A stretch of 32,040 nucleotides of DNA, taken from NCBI GenBank assembly GCA_021787845.1, contig JAJYLH010000061.1, forward strand, positions 1 through 32,040, in the 5' to 3' direction. The notes under the pieces are model-generated. The model had not been told where the DNA came from and searched no databases. It worked only from the letters and a program-made list of their open reading frames with translations. Below, in pieces: positions 1 to 7,167 of the stretch. Source of the DNA: Myxococcales bacterium. Its GTDB lineage: Bacteria; Myxococcota; Myxococcia; Myxococcales; JAJYLH01. A program made the translations under genes and the position numbers. How positions within the stretch are numbered: the first letter of the stretch is position 1; every line of letters begins with the position of its first letter.

Positions 1-277
1 TCCGGCGGCAGAAAGGCAATCGACTCCCGCCGCGCGGCCCCCACGCACCTCGTCGGTGAGGCTGCCCTGCACGTGCCGCCGTGCGGACACGACAGGCGCG
101 GGGAACGAAGGCCACGGCCCTTCCGTTTCCCGCGGCGGCAAGACGAGACTTCCGCGGACGGCGTGAGCGTTCCGCTGCTCGTTCCACGTGAGGGCTCCTG
201 AGGGGAGAAGAGCACTCGCGCGGGACGGGCAAGCCGCATGGGGCGGCTCCACGCTTCCCGGAAGCGGAGCTGAAGCC

Positions 278-910
278 ATGCACTCGAGCCTGTTCTCGGC
301 CCCCGACCGAGGGCCGTGGGGATCGTCCTCGTACCCCGGCAACTGTACCGGGCATCTGGTGCGCGAACTCGCCCTCCACTTCGGTGCCCGTTCGGTCGCC
401 GACCCGTGCGAAGGAGAAGACACCACGCGCGATGTGTGCCGAGAGCTCCGCCTCCGTTGCCACGGCCTCGACCTCGCGGCCGGGTTCGACCTGGAGCGCG
501 CTTGGCGGATGCGCTGCCGTCTCCCGTGGACCTCGTGTTCCTGCACCCGCCGTACTTCCGCATCGTGCGGTACTCGGGGAACGTGTGGGGAACGGGAGCC
601 CACCCCGCCGACCTCTCGCAGGAGGACGACTGGAGCCGATACCTCGTGCGGCTGCGCACGTGGGCCCTGCACGCGCTCTCCGGCGTCGCTTCTGGTGGGC
701 ACATGGCCGTTCTCGTAGGCGACGTGCGAGCGCAGGGCGCGTACTTCAGCGCTCAGGCCCACGTGCTGACGTGGTTTCCCCCCCGACCAGGTGGAGGCGG
801 TGATCATCAAGGCGCAGCACCACGTGCGGTCAGACACGCGCACGTACCGTCGGGGCCTCATCCGCATCCTGCACGAGACGTGCGTCGTGATCCGGGCACG
901 CGGCGGCTGA
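278..910 (+). pseudogene. DNA methyltransferase, broken by two frameshifts
   Basis: Three collinear pieces of one protein sit in alternating frames. From the ATG at 278 the first piece reads WGSSSYPGNCTG, then a degenerate motif I (VADPCEGEDTTRDVCREL) and GLDLAAGFDLE. Around 495-515 the homology moves back one frame and continues with VDLVFLHPPYFRIVRYSG, which contains the HPPY form of the amino-methyltransferase motif IV, then GGHMAVLVGDVRAQGAYF. After a run of seven C at 778-784 it returns to the first frame (VEAVIIKAQHHVRSDTR) and stops at 908-910. Joined, it would be about 210 residues, the size expected for the small N6-adenine/N4-cytosine methylases carried by mobile elements. The two shifts are opposite in sign. 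They could be real decay or, at the C-run, an assembly error. A Shine-Dalgarno-like GGAGC precedes the ATG. Confidence 0.65.
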
Positions 911-932
911 TGGACAGCTCCGCTTCCTGACA

Positions 933-961
933 GCGGAAGCCCTGGCGCTCGGGGCTTCCGC
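933..961 (+). terminator. Terminator-like hairpin after the methyltransferase remnant
   Basis: GCGGAAGCCC at 933-942 pairs perfectly with GGGCTTCCGC at 952-961 around a 9-nt loop. It lies 23 bases after the methyltransferase stop and is followed by a C/T-rich stretch instead of a clear T run, so termination is plausible but not certain. Confidence 0.4.
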
Positions 962-1096
962 CGCCCTTCTCCGCGTCAGGCAGATCCGAGGCGAAGGCTG
1001 TTCTCTCGCCGCCCGTGCCACTGATGCCATGCGTCTCGTCTTCCCCCCAGCAGGCGCGGCGGTGCCCCTCCTTCGAGGTCGGGCGCCGTCGGACCG

Positions 1097-1113
1097 GCTG
1101 GAACGGTTCCAGC
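1097..1113. promoter_or_regulatory. Palindrome in front of the sigma-54 activator gene
   Basis: GCTGGAAC and GTTCCAGC form a perfect 8-bp inverted repeat around a single G, ending 25 bases before the ATG at 1139. The position and symmetry fit an operator for a dimeric regulator, for example autoregulation by the Fis-type HTH of the downstream protein. No promoter boxes could be assigned with confidence. Confidence 0.35.
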
Positions 1114-1138
1114 TCGGGAAACCGGAAGGGGAAGCTCC

Positions 1139-2176
1139 ATGACTGAACGTGCCGCGAAGGTGAAGGACGTCCCGCTCGCCCTCGTGAAGGGCGGACGGGG
1201 AGAACGAGAGGCCGAAGAAACGCACGAGCTCGACGAGCCGGTGGCTGCCTCGCCGGCAATGCGCCGCGTGTTCGAGCTGGCCCGCAAGGTGGCGGACTCG
1301 ACCATCCCGGTGCTCATCCTCGGGGAGACGGGTACAGGGAAAGAGGTCGTGGCCCGGTTCCTCCACGCGAAGAGCCCGAGGCGCGGGCGGCCGTTCATCG
1401 CGGTGAACTGCGCGGCGTTGCCCGACGCGCTCGCCGACAGCGAGCTGTTCGGCCACGTGCGCGGCGCCTTCACCGGCGCCGACCGCGAGCACCGCGGCGT
1501 CTTCGAGCAAGCCGATGGCGGCACGTTGTTGCTCGACGAGATCGGGGACTTGCCGCTCCCGATACAGGCCAAGCTCCTGCGGACGCTGGACGATGGAGTC
1601 GTCCGCCGGGTCGGCGCTGACCGTCCGACCCGGGTGGACGCGCGCCACGTCTGCGCCACCAACCGCGACCTCGCCGCCGACGTGACCACCGGCCGGTTCC
1701 GCGCCGACCTGTTCCACCGCATCCGCGGCGTCACCATCGGCGTGCCGCCCTTGCGTGAACGGCCCGAGGACGTGGAGCCGCTCGCGCGGCGCTTCCTCGC
1801 CGATGCCAGCCGGGAGCGCTCTCGCCCGCCGCGTCTCACCGCCGAGACGATCGGGTGGCTCCGGCGCCAGCCGTGGCCCGGCAACGTCCGCGAGCTTCGC
1901 CAAGCGGTCCATCGGGCGGTGACCGTCGGCGGCGACGTGCTCGACCTGCCCGACTTCGCGCTCGACGCCGAGCCCATCGGGCCAGCGCTTTTGCCCGCGC
2001 TCGACGAATACCTGCCGGGCAAGACGTGGGCCGAGGTCGAGCGTGACGTGCTGGTCGCCGCGCTCCGCCGCCACGGCTCCGCCCGTGACGCCGCGTCAGC
2101 GCTCGGCCTCAGCAGGTCCACCGTCTTCCGCAAGATCGCGGCGTACGGGTTGAGAGCGGGAAGCGCGGACGAGTGA
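1139..2176 (+). CDS. Sigma-54-dependent transcriptional activator (AAA+, Fis HTH)
   Basis: This 345-residue protein has the layout of a bacterial enhancer-binding protein without a receiver or GAF sensor domain. A short N-terminal segment (about 1-35) leads into an AAA+ domain with Walker A GETGTGKE (62-69), the sigma-54 contact loop GAFTGA (109-114), Walker B TLLLDEIGD (129-137) and PWPGNVREL near the C-terminal end of the ATPase. A Fis-type HTH (SARDAASALGLSRSTVFRKI) ends the protein. The intact GAFTGA loop predicts real sigma-54 activation. With no sensor domain, activity is probably set by its level or by a partner. It is flanked upstream by a palindrome and downstream by a strong terminator, so it is likely monocistronic. 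Its targets are unknown, and no sigma-54 promoter (TGGC-N8-TGC type) was recognised nearby. Confidence 0.88.
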   Translation: MTERAAKVKDVPLALVKGGRGEREAEETHELDEPVAASPAMRRVFELARKVADSTIPVLILGETGTGKEVVARFLHAKSPRRGRPFIAVNCAALPDALADSELFGHVRGAFTGADREHRGVFEQADGGTLLLDEIGDLPLPIQAKLLRTLDDGVVRRVGADRPTRVDARHVCATNRDLAADVTTGRFRADLFHRIRGVTIGVPPLRERPEDVEPLARRFLADASRERSRPPRLTAETIGWLRRQPWPGNVRELRQAVHRAVTVGGDVLDLPDFALDAEPIGPALLPALDEYLPGKTWAEVERDVLVAALRRHGSARDAASALGLSRSTVFRKIAAYGLRAGSADE

Positions 2177-2233
2177 AGCTCAACGGGAGCACTAACGCTA
2201 TCCCGGAGGGCCGATGGTGGTTGCTGTCGCCCG

Positions 2234-2267
2234 GCCGCCTCGATCACCCAGTCGAGGCGGCGTTTTC
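2234..2267 (+). terminator. Rho-independent terminator of the sigma-54 activator gene
   Basis: GCCGCCTCGA (2234-2243) and TCGAGGCGGC (2252-2261) form a perfect 10-bp stem with an 8-nt loop, followed by GTTTTCT. It lies 57 bases after the stop codon. Confidence 0.85.
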
Positions 2268-2370
2268 TCAGCTCACGACCCCTCGCAGGGTCCTTGCATC
2301 CGCAGCGAGCTCCTGCTGGAATAGGAATATGCCCCCTTGCGACAGTTCCCTTGCCGCCCTCAACGACCTG

Positions 2371-2493
2371 CTAGTGTCCCGTCCGAGAAATTCGTTTCAT
2401 CAAACGACCGACCTCCATCGCCTGATCCTGGCCGAACATCAAGCCGAACACGGCATTGGACTTCTGCAACGAACTTCGAAGACCGGACACTAG
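2371..2493. mobile_element. MITE-like remnant with imperfect terminal inverted repeats
   Basis: CTAGTGTCCCGTC at 2371 and the reverse complement of GACCGGACACTAG ending at 2493 begin inverted repeats that stay similar for about 28 bp, with roughly 20 matches including AATTCGTT/AAGTTCGTT. The 123-bp unit has no room for a transposase. The outermost TA on both sides would fit a TA target duplication as in IS630/mariner-type elements, but this assignment is tentative. It sits where the sequence changes from high GC to the lower-GC cargo that follows. Confidence 0.5.
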
Positions 2494-2672
2494 AGGCCGC
2501 CGGCAATCCAACCCTCATGCCCACCGAACTCAAGCCACCCTCGCCAACCGGCAACTACCGCATCCTCATGAACCTTCGCCGACAACTGCTTTCTATCGAT
2601 ACTGAAAAGGACCTGCCGCACCTACTAGATGCGAAGCTCGACCAGTACACCTGACCTGCGTATCCACCGACT
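2494..2672. other. Gene-free stretch beside the cargo
   Basis: No gene or clear terminator was recognised. A 45-codon frame at 2517-2654 (MPTELKPPSP...LDQYT) has no ribosome binding site or recognisable motif and is not called. The base composition already resembles the low-GC NACHT gene, so this is probably the left edge of the acquired segment. Confidence 0.4.
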
Positions 2673-5273
2673 TCAGTGCACCATACCCTGAACATGCCAC
2701 TGACTAAGCCTCCGGTAGACATCTGAAAACGGGCGTGTCATGGCGCCATCACTTACGACAGCCAATGCACCCTGGCGGAACCGCTCTTCAACTTCCGGAA
2801 ACGGCTCTTCCTTAGATACCACACCGACATCACGAAGGAAATCAAGTGCTCGTTCCTCAGCCGCGCCCTCCGCAGCCCTAATTCCACCTCCGAAAGCAGT
2901 CTCGTTCCTGCGTTCCCCAGTAAAGTTCAACATTCGGTGAAGCACCCGTTGGAGCGCAACGAGCGAAAGCTTATTAGGAGTGATACTTCCAAACACAAAA
3001 TACCGCTGCGACTCGCTAATCGTCTCATCATCTATCTGCGACTCAAAAAAGGCATTCACAGCATCGCCTAAGCCCATGCAGTCTTCTCCGATCACGCAAC
3101 GTACAAGAACGCAAGCACGAAACGATGTGACTGAACTAAAACGACACGACGAGATCACTGTGTCGTGGACCTGACAGGACTCAAAGTTGACGCTTGACAG
3201 ATCCAAGTTCTTAAGTGTACCCGAATACTCAAACCCACGAGCGATGTACAATCCCCTGCTCATCTCAAGAAAATCAGGGGTCCTAAGTCCATCAGATTTC
3301 CTCACGGGCATAACGTCACACAGGATCCGAAATAGAGAGCCTATCGCACGAGGTGAACATTTTAGTGATGTGCGCCGGCTCCATACAACTTGCGCAACCT
3401 CGCGACTATTATCGAAAGCAGCGAGCGTGTGACCAGCAAGTTCACACACATCCCCAAAATTGTCCGCAAGGCGGAGCAGAAGCGGGCCGATCCGTCTAGT
3501 GATTTGGGAGAGCAACTCATCGCCCTCAGCAATACCCCTAAGCGCTGCCACGACCTCTTCGGACAACAGAGCATCTCTAAGCGTGTCGTTTCGCAGGGAC
3601 AGATGACCATCCTTCAGACTCACGAGTACGTGATGATTCGCAAAACGCTGCGCATCGGCCTCCGACAAACCCTCAACTTGCGCAAGCAGAATGAAGTCCT
3701 CAACCTGACACTCTTCGCCGAACTCAATCAGCGCGCTACAAATTAGCGCCAATTGCGCCTTCCCATCAATCGGGAGGTCATGCCTCTTCTTCTCTCGCTC
3801 GCACATCATGTAAGCAATGCTGGCGAGCGGATTCGCCCTGTTAATACCGTGCGCAAGGGCATCGAAACGACCATCCGAACGACGGTAATCAAGCGCAGCA
3901 TCACAAAGGTACCGAAGCACCAATGGTGTCAGCCACTCGTCGTTGCCGCCGACCTTGCGTATCACCGTTCTAACGCGATCCAACACAGCCGAGGTACTCC
4001 CAAGCCGCTTCGTCAGATACTCATCCCTCTGCGCCACATCAAAAGGAACGAGCGTGAACACGTCGCATTGCTGGCGTAAGTTAGGATCAACAAGTGCCCA
4101 AAAACTTGGTCTAGCACTAAGCATCACCCGAGTCTGACTTCTTTTCAGTCTTGTTAAGCCCAAGATCCTCTCTACCAAGGCATTAGGAGAGGTACTCGAG
4201 CCACGACTACACACTTCATCGAAACTATCAAAGAGCAGCCCAAGGACACCATTCGCCACAAGTGCGTCTAGATGACCAAGGTCGAGGTTTCCAAATCCCT
4301 GCCGCTTAAGCGCAGCCTTCAAAAGATTCTCCGGTGTCATCACGGCCCGTGATTTCTGCACTTCAAGCCAATCTTCGTCTCCAACGAGCAGAACAGACTT
4401 ACCACCTCCGCGGAGGATGCGGGACGCGGCCTCCGCAAGGAGCGTCGTCTTGCCTGCCCCGCCAGTACCCAGGAGGACAGTAAGGCGGCCGGCGGTCTTT
4501 GATGTTACAAACTCTTGGACGACTCTCGTGGCCTCTTCGACGGTCTTGCCCAAAGGATCTTTGAGACGCGGCTCGACAAAAAGATCCTTCTCTCGGCTAA
4601 TTTGTGGAGCTTGACGTCTCACCACGCGCTTCAAAGCAAACGCGCGGAGCTGCGCTTCTAGTAGCCAAGTGCAATCTAGCAACCCATGAAGTGAATTTCG
4701 TAAGCTTGTGTTGTCGACCGGCAGGAGAAGACCAAACGTTCGCGTAATAGTTCGGCCTGACATGCGAATGTTCTTTAAGGCGTCCGCTGCTGAAGCCGCT
4801 ACATCTTTGATGTTGGAAACAGGCTTGTCAGACCCAAGCAAGACAACAACTGCAACCGTAGCGTCATCCTCAACCAATGCCTGCGGCTCAGCCGCCGTCC
4901 AAACCTCCCAGCGGCTCGCGACGAAGTGTTCGCGGATCGGGTTCACGAGACCGTTCATCTCGAGAAGACGCGGGAACAGCGGGAGACCACTCTCTTCGGA
5001 TACATTTTCAACAAGGGGTGGTGCACTGGCTGCGATGCGCTTTTCATTGCGCGACGTCACTGACTCAGGCAGTCGGTCGAAAAGACTGGAGCGGCTGGCC
5101 TCTTCCTCGTACACATGGAGACGCTCCAACGTGACATCGAGGGACTCCATGGGCGGAACATAGGGGACGAATCCCCGGCGCCGAGCGTCAGCATGATTGG
5201 CCGCTTCCCGACGAAGAGCTTCGAGAAGCTGAGCGCGGGTCATCGATTGCAGGCACTTGCGTAACGTTGTCAT
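2673..5273 (-). CDS. NACHT-type STAND NTPase with a duplicated N-terminal domain; candidate anti-phage protein
   Basis: In this 866-residue protein, residues 1-70 form a small charged domain (LLEALRREAANHADA, GFVPYVPP) that is also encoded alone just upstream. Residues 75-240 match nothing I recognise. A NACHT-like P-loop NTPase follows, with Walker A GTGGAGKTT (269-277), Walker B LGLLFDSFDE (344-353, with the extra acidic residues typical of NACHT) and an SARP sensor near 386-389. A long helical part comes next, and residues 684-730 have pentapeptide-like spacing (LKNLDLSSVNFESCQVHD). In STAND proteins the NTPase oligomerises when the C-terminal sensor recognises a trigger and so activates the N-terminal effector; bacterial NACHT and Avs proteins do this against phage. 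No catalytic effector motif is visible in the N-terminal part. The start overlaps the upstream stop by 4 bases (ATGA). Base composition is clearly less GC-rich than in the neighbours, which indicates transfer. Confidence 0.8.
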   Translation of the reverse strand: MTTLRKCLQSMTRAQLLEALRREAANHADARRRGFVPYVPPMESLDVTLERLHVYEEEASRSSLFDRLPESVTSRNEKRIAASAPPLVENVSEESGLPLFPRLLEMNGLVNPIREHFVASRWEVWTAAEPQALVEDDATVAVVVLLGSDKPVSNIKDVAASAADALKNIRMSGRTITRTFGLLLPVDNTSLRNSLHGLLDCTWLLEAQLRAFALKRVVRRQAPQISREKDLFVEPRLKDPLGKTVEEATRVVQEFVTSKTAGRLTVLLGTGGAGKTTLLAEAASRILRGGGKSVLLVGDEDWLEVQKSRAVMTPENLLKAALKRQGFGNLDLGHLDALVANGVLGLLFDSFDEVCSRGSSTSPNALVERILGLTRLKRSQTRVMLSARPSFWALVDPNLRQQCDVFTLVPFDVAQRDEYLTKRLGSTSAVLDRVRTVIRKVGGNDEWLTPLVLRYLCDAALDYRRSDGRFDALAHGINRANPLASIAYMMCEREKKRHDLPIDGKAQLALICSALIEFGEECQVEDFILLAQVEGLSEADAQRFANHHVLVSLKDGHLSLRNDTLRDALLSEEVVAALRGIAEGDELLSQITRRIGPLLLRLADNFGDVCELAGHTLAAFDNSREVAQVVWSRRTSLKCSPRAIGSLFRILCDVMPVRKSDGLRTPDFLEMSRGLYIARGFEYSGTLKNLDLSSVNFESCQVHDTVISSCRFSSVTSFRACVLVRCVIGEDCMGLGDAVNAFFESQIDDETISESQRYFVFGSITPNKLSLVALQRVLHRMLNFTGERRNETAFGGGIRAAEGAAEERALDFLRDVGVVSKEEPFPEVEERFRQGALAVVSDGAMTRPFSDVYRRLSQWHVQGMVH
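5131..5230. repeat. 100-bp direct repeat, copy 1 (inside the NACHT gene)
   Basis: All 100 bases are identical to 6293-6392. Outside this block similarity falls to about 22 of 30 bases on the lower-coordinate side and ends soon after the block on the other. The segment encodes the core of the shared N-terminal domain. Perfect identity, even at synonymous sites, inside otherwise diverged homologues points to recent recombination or gene conversion. Confidence 0.95.
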
Positions 5274-6130
5274 GATCGATCTCCGCAGCCGAGAACAAGC
5301 TCTAAACCCGCTTCGACATTGTCAAACGAACGCGGCGTCACAGGACCATGAACTTCAAGGATCTTGTCGAGAGACCGCGTTCGAACGATCCCTGGTTGGC
5401 AATATGAGTATGCCTGAAGGCCCGGTTCACCAGCCAGAGGAACCAGCGGTGGTGTCGGTGGTGGAGTGTCAGTGTCAACAACGGGGGCGAGGTGAATAAG
5501 ATCGCGAACTAGGCCGCGAGTATCAGTCAGGACGAGTCTAGCGCTGTGCTGACGAATATACGAAAGGTGTTGAAGCCATAAAGAAGAGGAGACAACGATC
5601 CATTTGGACCTGTCATGAAGCGTTACCACGTCGCCTCGGGCAACCACGGGGGGAGACAAATCATAGCGATTGCGCGGATGAGAGGGAGGATCCAACAAAA
5701 TGATACGAAGTCGGCTCATAACCTCCTCGTTGGGAGCCACCTCACAAAAGGGCTTGCTTATATTGGTAATCGCGCCAAGTTCAGATGCTGTGCTTGCGTC
5801 CGGTTGGGTACACAGAAATAGTCCCGCCTTGTCCAGGGGGTAAATCTGTGGTGGGTCCTCGACCGAGAATAGTAACAGCTTCCTGCTGCCGTGGCTGGCA
5901 TGAAAGCTTTTCTGGTGGGCATACAAGCTTGTCCGAGGTACGTAGAAAAAGGCATCTAGGCAACAGGCAACCTCTTTATCACATACGAAGAGTGCCGGAT
6001 GGGATCCCTCGCTACTGTTGAGCTCAGCGCCGGTGCCACGGAAGTAGAGCCCACGCACCTCCCACTGTTTGGGTAAAGGAGCAGAAGTAGCAGTTGTTGG
6101 CGCGGTAGGAATCGGATTCGGTTCAGCCAT
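5270..6130 (-). CDS. Unknown protein coupled to the NACHT NTPase
   Basis: This is a 286-residue protein of no family I recognise. It starts at an ATG with AGGAGG seven bases upstream, and its stop overlaps the NACHT start (ATGA), so the two are almost certainly co-translated and functionally linked. The N-terminus is Pro/Thr/Ala-rich and disordered (1-20). The middle is mixed alpha/beta and ends in RGDVVTLHDRSKWIVVSSS (about 165-185), faintly like the first strands of a PemK/MazF-type barrel, too weak to assign. A TPPPTPP linker precedes the last 65 residues. There is no signal peptide or membrane segment. It could be a trigger sensor, an effector or a modulator for the NTPase. Base composition matches the low-GC cargo. 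Confidence 0.75.
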   Translation of the reverse strand: MAEPNPIPTAPTTATSAPLPKQWEVRGLYFRGTGAELNSSEGSHPALFVCDKEVACCLDAFFYVPRTSLYAHQKSFHASHGSRKLLLFSVEDPPQIYPLDKAGLFLCTQPDASTASELGAITNISKPFCEVAPNEEVMSRLRIILLDPPSHPRNRYDLSPPVVARGDVVTLHDRSKWIVVSSSLWLQHLSYIRQHSARLVLTDTRGLVRDLIHLAPVVDTDTPPPTPPLVPLAGEPGLQAYSYCQPGIVRTRSLDKILEVHGPVTPRSFDNVEAGLELVLGCGDRS

Positions 6131-6142
6131 CGCCGTCCTCCT

Positions 6143-6183
6143 GGAAAAGAAAACCCGAGCCCATGGTTACCTCACGGGCTCGG
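6143..6183 (-). terminator. Terminator between the 82-residue gene and the two-gene cargo
   Basis: Read on the minus strand, CCGAGCCC (6183-6176) pairs with GGGCTCGG (6162-6155) around a 13-nt loop and is followed by GTTTTCTTTTCC. This is a good intrinsic terminator. It sits only 22 bases after the stop of the small gene and 25 bases before the start of the 286-residue gene, leaving little room for a separate promoter, so cargo expression may depend on readthrough. Confidence 0.75.
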
Positions 6184-6204
6184 ATGAGAGCAACTGGCTT
6201 TAAG

Positions 6205-6453
6205 TTAGTCTCGGAATGTTGCTCCCTCGAGCAGGGAGTCGAAGGCTCCCGAGCGCTGGGCTTCTTCTTCGTACGCCGGGAGGCGGTCCCTCGTGACATC
6301 GAGGGACTCCATGGGCGGAACATAGGGGACGAATCCCCGGCGCCGAGCGTCAGCATGATTGGCCGCTTCCCGACGAAGAGCTTCGAGAAGCTCGGCGCGG
6401 TTGTCCGCCTGAAGATACTCGCGCAGCGAGCGTGGCTTGTTCGGGTTCCGCAT
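6205..6453 (-). CDS. Small stand-alone copy of the NACHT protein's N-terminal domain
   Basis: This 82-residue, highly charged soluble protein aligns end to end with the first ~70 residues of the NACHT NTPase. Both have LRxxLQ near the start, then an identical run from LLEALRREAANHADA through GFVPYVPP to MESLDVT, then RL..YEEEA.RS..FD. The family is unknown to me. The helical N-terminal half with Arg/Glu repeats and the short Pro-rich stretch suggest a protein-interaction domain. By analogy with STAND systems in which matching adaptor domains pair, it may bind the NTPase as a recruiter, inhibitor or activation partner; this is inference. I chose the second of two adjacent ATGs because AAAGGAG lies five bases before it; the other ATG is at 6456. 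A hairpin masks this ribosome binding site. Confidence 0.65.
   Translation of the reverse strand: MRNPNKPRSLREYLQADNRAELLEALRREAANHADARRRGFVPYVPPMESLDVTRDRLPAYEEEAQRSGAFDSLLEGATFRD
6293..6392. repeat. 100-bp direct repeat, copy 2 (inside the 82-residue gene)
   Basis: This is the second copy of the block at 5131-5230, in the same orientation and 1162 bases away. It is in frame within the small gene as it is in the NACHT gene. Recombination between the copies would delete the 286-residue gene and most of the intervening DNA and would fuse the small gene's start to the NACHT gene body. Confidence 0.95.
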
Positions 6454-6456
6454 CAT

Positions 6457-6509
6457 CTCTCCTTTGAGGGAGAGCGAGACGACCCACCCCATCCGGGGCG
6501 GGAGTCGTC
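6457..6509 (-). promoter_or_regulatory. Structured leader masking the ribosome binding site of the 82-residue gene
   Basis: Two hairpins lie directly before the start codon on the minus strand. The upstream one has GACGAC (6509-6504) pairing with GTCGTC (6483-6478), reinforced inside by CCCC/GGGG pairing. The downstream one has CTCTCC (6474-6469) pairing with GGAGAG (6462-6457) around CTCAAA, so the Shine-Dalgarno AAAGGAGAG is half buried in a stem. This fits translational control by an RNA-binding factor or by upstream translation. Confidence 0.5.
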
Positions 6510-6788
6510 CCGCACTCGGATGGAACTTGCTGAACGTGTTCTGCGCGGTCGACGTGAGGGATGAAGCTCCGCCACGGCCGCGCCGACCAGTCGGAAACGA
6601 TGACTGGCCGGCAACTCCACGGGTGGAGCCACTGGTCAAGCATCGTCGATGGCGGCAGATAGCTGTCCATGATCCCGCAGTCATCCTCGCACGTACACTA
6701 CCTGAACGTGCATCATGCAAGGTGAAGGGGCAGCCGGTCAAGAGGAATCGTCACTGGCGCTTTTCGCATTGCCGGAATGACGTTTACG

Positions 6789-6820
6789 CTACGTATATCA
6801 TATATGCGTAGGTCTGTCAA
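6789..6820 (-). promoter_or_regulatory. Sigma-70 promoter overlapping a palindromic operator, driving the cargo operon
   Basis: On the minus strand a perfect TTGACA (6820-6815), a 17-base spacer and TATACG (6797-6792) form a housekeeping-type promoter pointing at the 82-residue gene and the NACHT pair. A 23-bp interrupted palindrome (CTACG...CGTAG, 6789-6811), AT-rich inside, covers the spacer and -10 box, as a repressor site would. The predicted leader is about 330 nt. Confidence 0.6.
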
Positions 6821-7167
6821 TAGGGCTCGGTCGAGGCGCCGTGCGCCTAACGGCAGCGCTCACGCTAGCCATTCATGTCGTCCTGCGTTGAGCAAAGCAG
6901 CTACTGTGCCGCTGTGTAGGACCGCAGCCAGGTAACGGATCCGCTGCTAGAGTAGTAAGACGATAGCGGAAGTTCGTGCTGCCTGGTGCCGCACCTGTTG
7001 CCCTGTACCGCTGTCGCCGGGCATCAGGTTGCTCTTGTTCGCGGCCGTCTCGCTACGCGCCGAAGGGGAGAGCGTTGACACCGCGGGCACGCCGTGGCAT
7101 AGGGAAATCGAGTTGACCTCCGTGCGCTGCGATGACGCAGCCACTTCGGCTGCGGCGGAGGTCAGCG
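6821..7167. other. Intergenic region between cargo and transfer-like operon
   Basis: No gene was recognised in this 347-base stretch. On the plus strand TTGACA at 7075-7080, a 17-base spacer and CATAGG at 7098-7103 could be a promoter for the winged-helix gene at 7168. The -35 is perfect but the -10 is poor. Nothing else stands out. Confidence 0.35.

Noticed and set aside
1-201. Open frame without start, possible 3' end of an upstream gene
   Set aside because: It is open in one plus frame only, has no recognisable motif and an Arg/Pro-rich composition. It could be real, but nothing supports it.
830-2247. Long minus-strand open frames opposite the sigma-54 activator (414 and 423 codons)
   Set aside because: They lie antisense to a gene with all AAA+ motifs, have no recognisable domains and have low-complexity Arg/Ala/Ser composition, as expected from high-GC codon bias.
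2517-2654. 45-codon frame between the MITE-like element and the NACHT gene
   Set aside because: No ribosome binding site, no motif, and it sits at a recombination boundary.
6350-6670. Possible leader open frame on the minus strand before the 82-residue gene
   Set aside because: It has only a weak ribosome binding site and overlaps the small gene in another frame without any conserved pattern.
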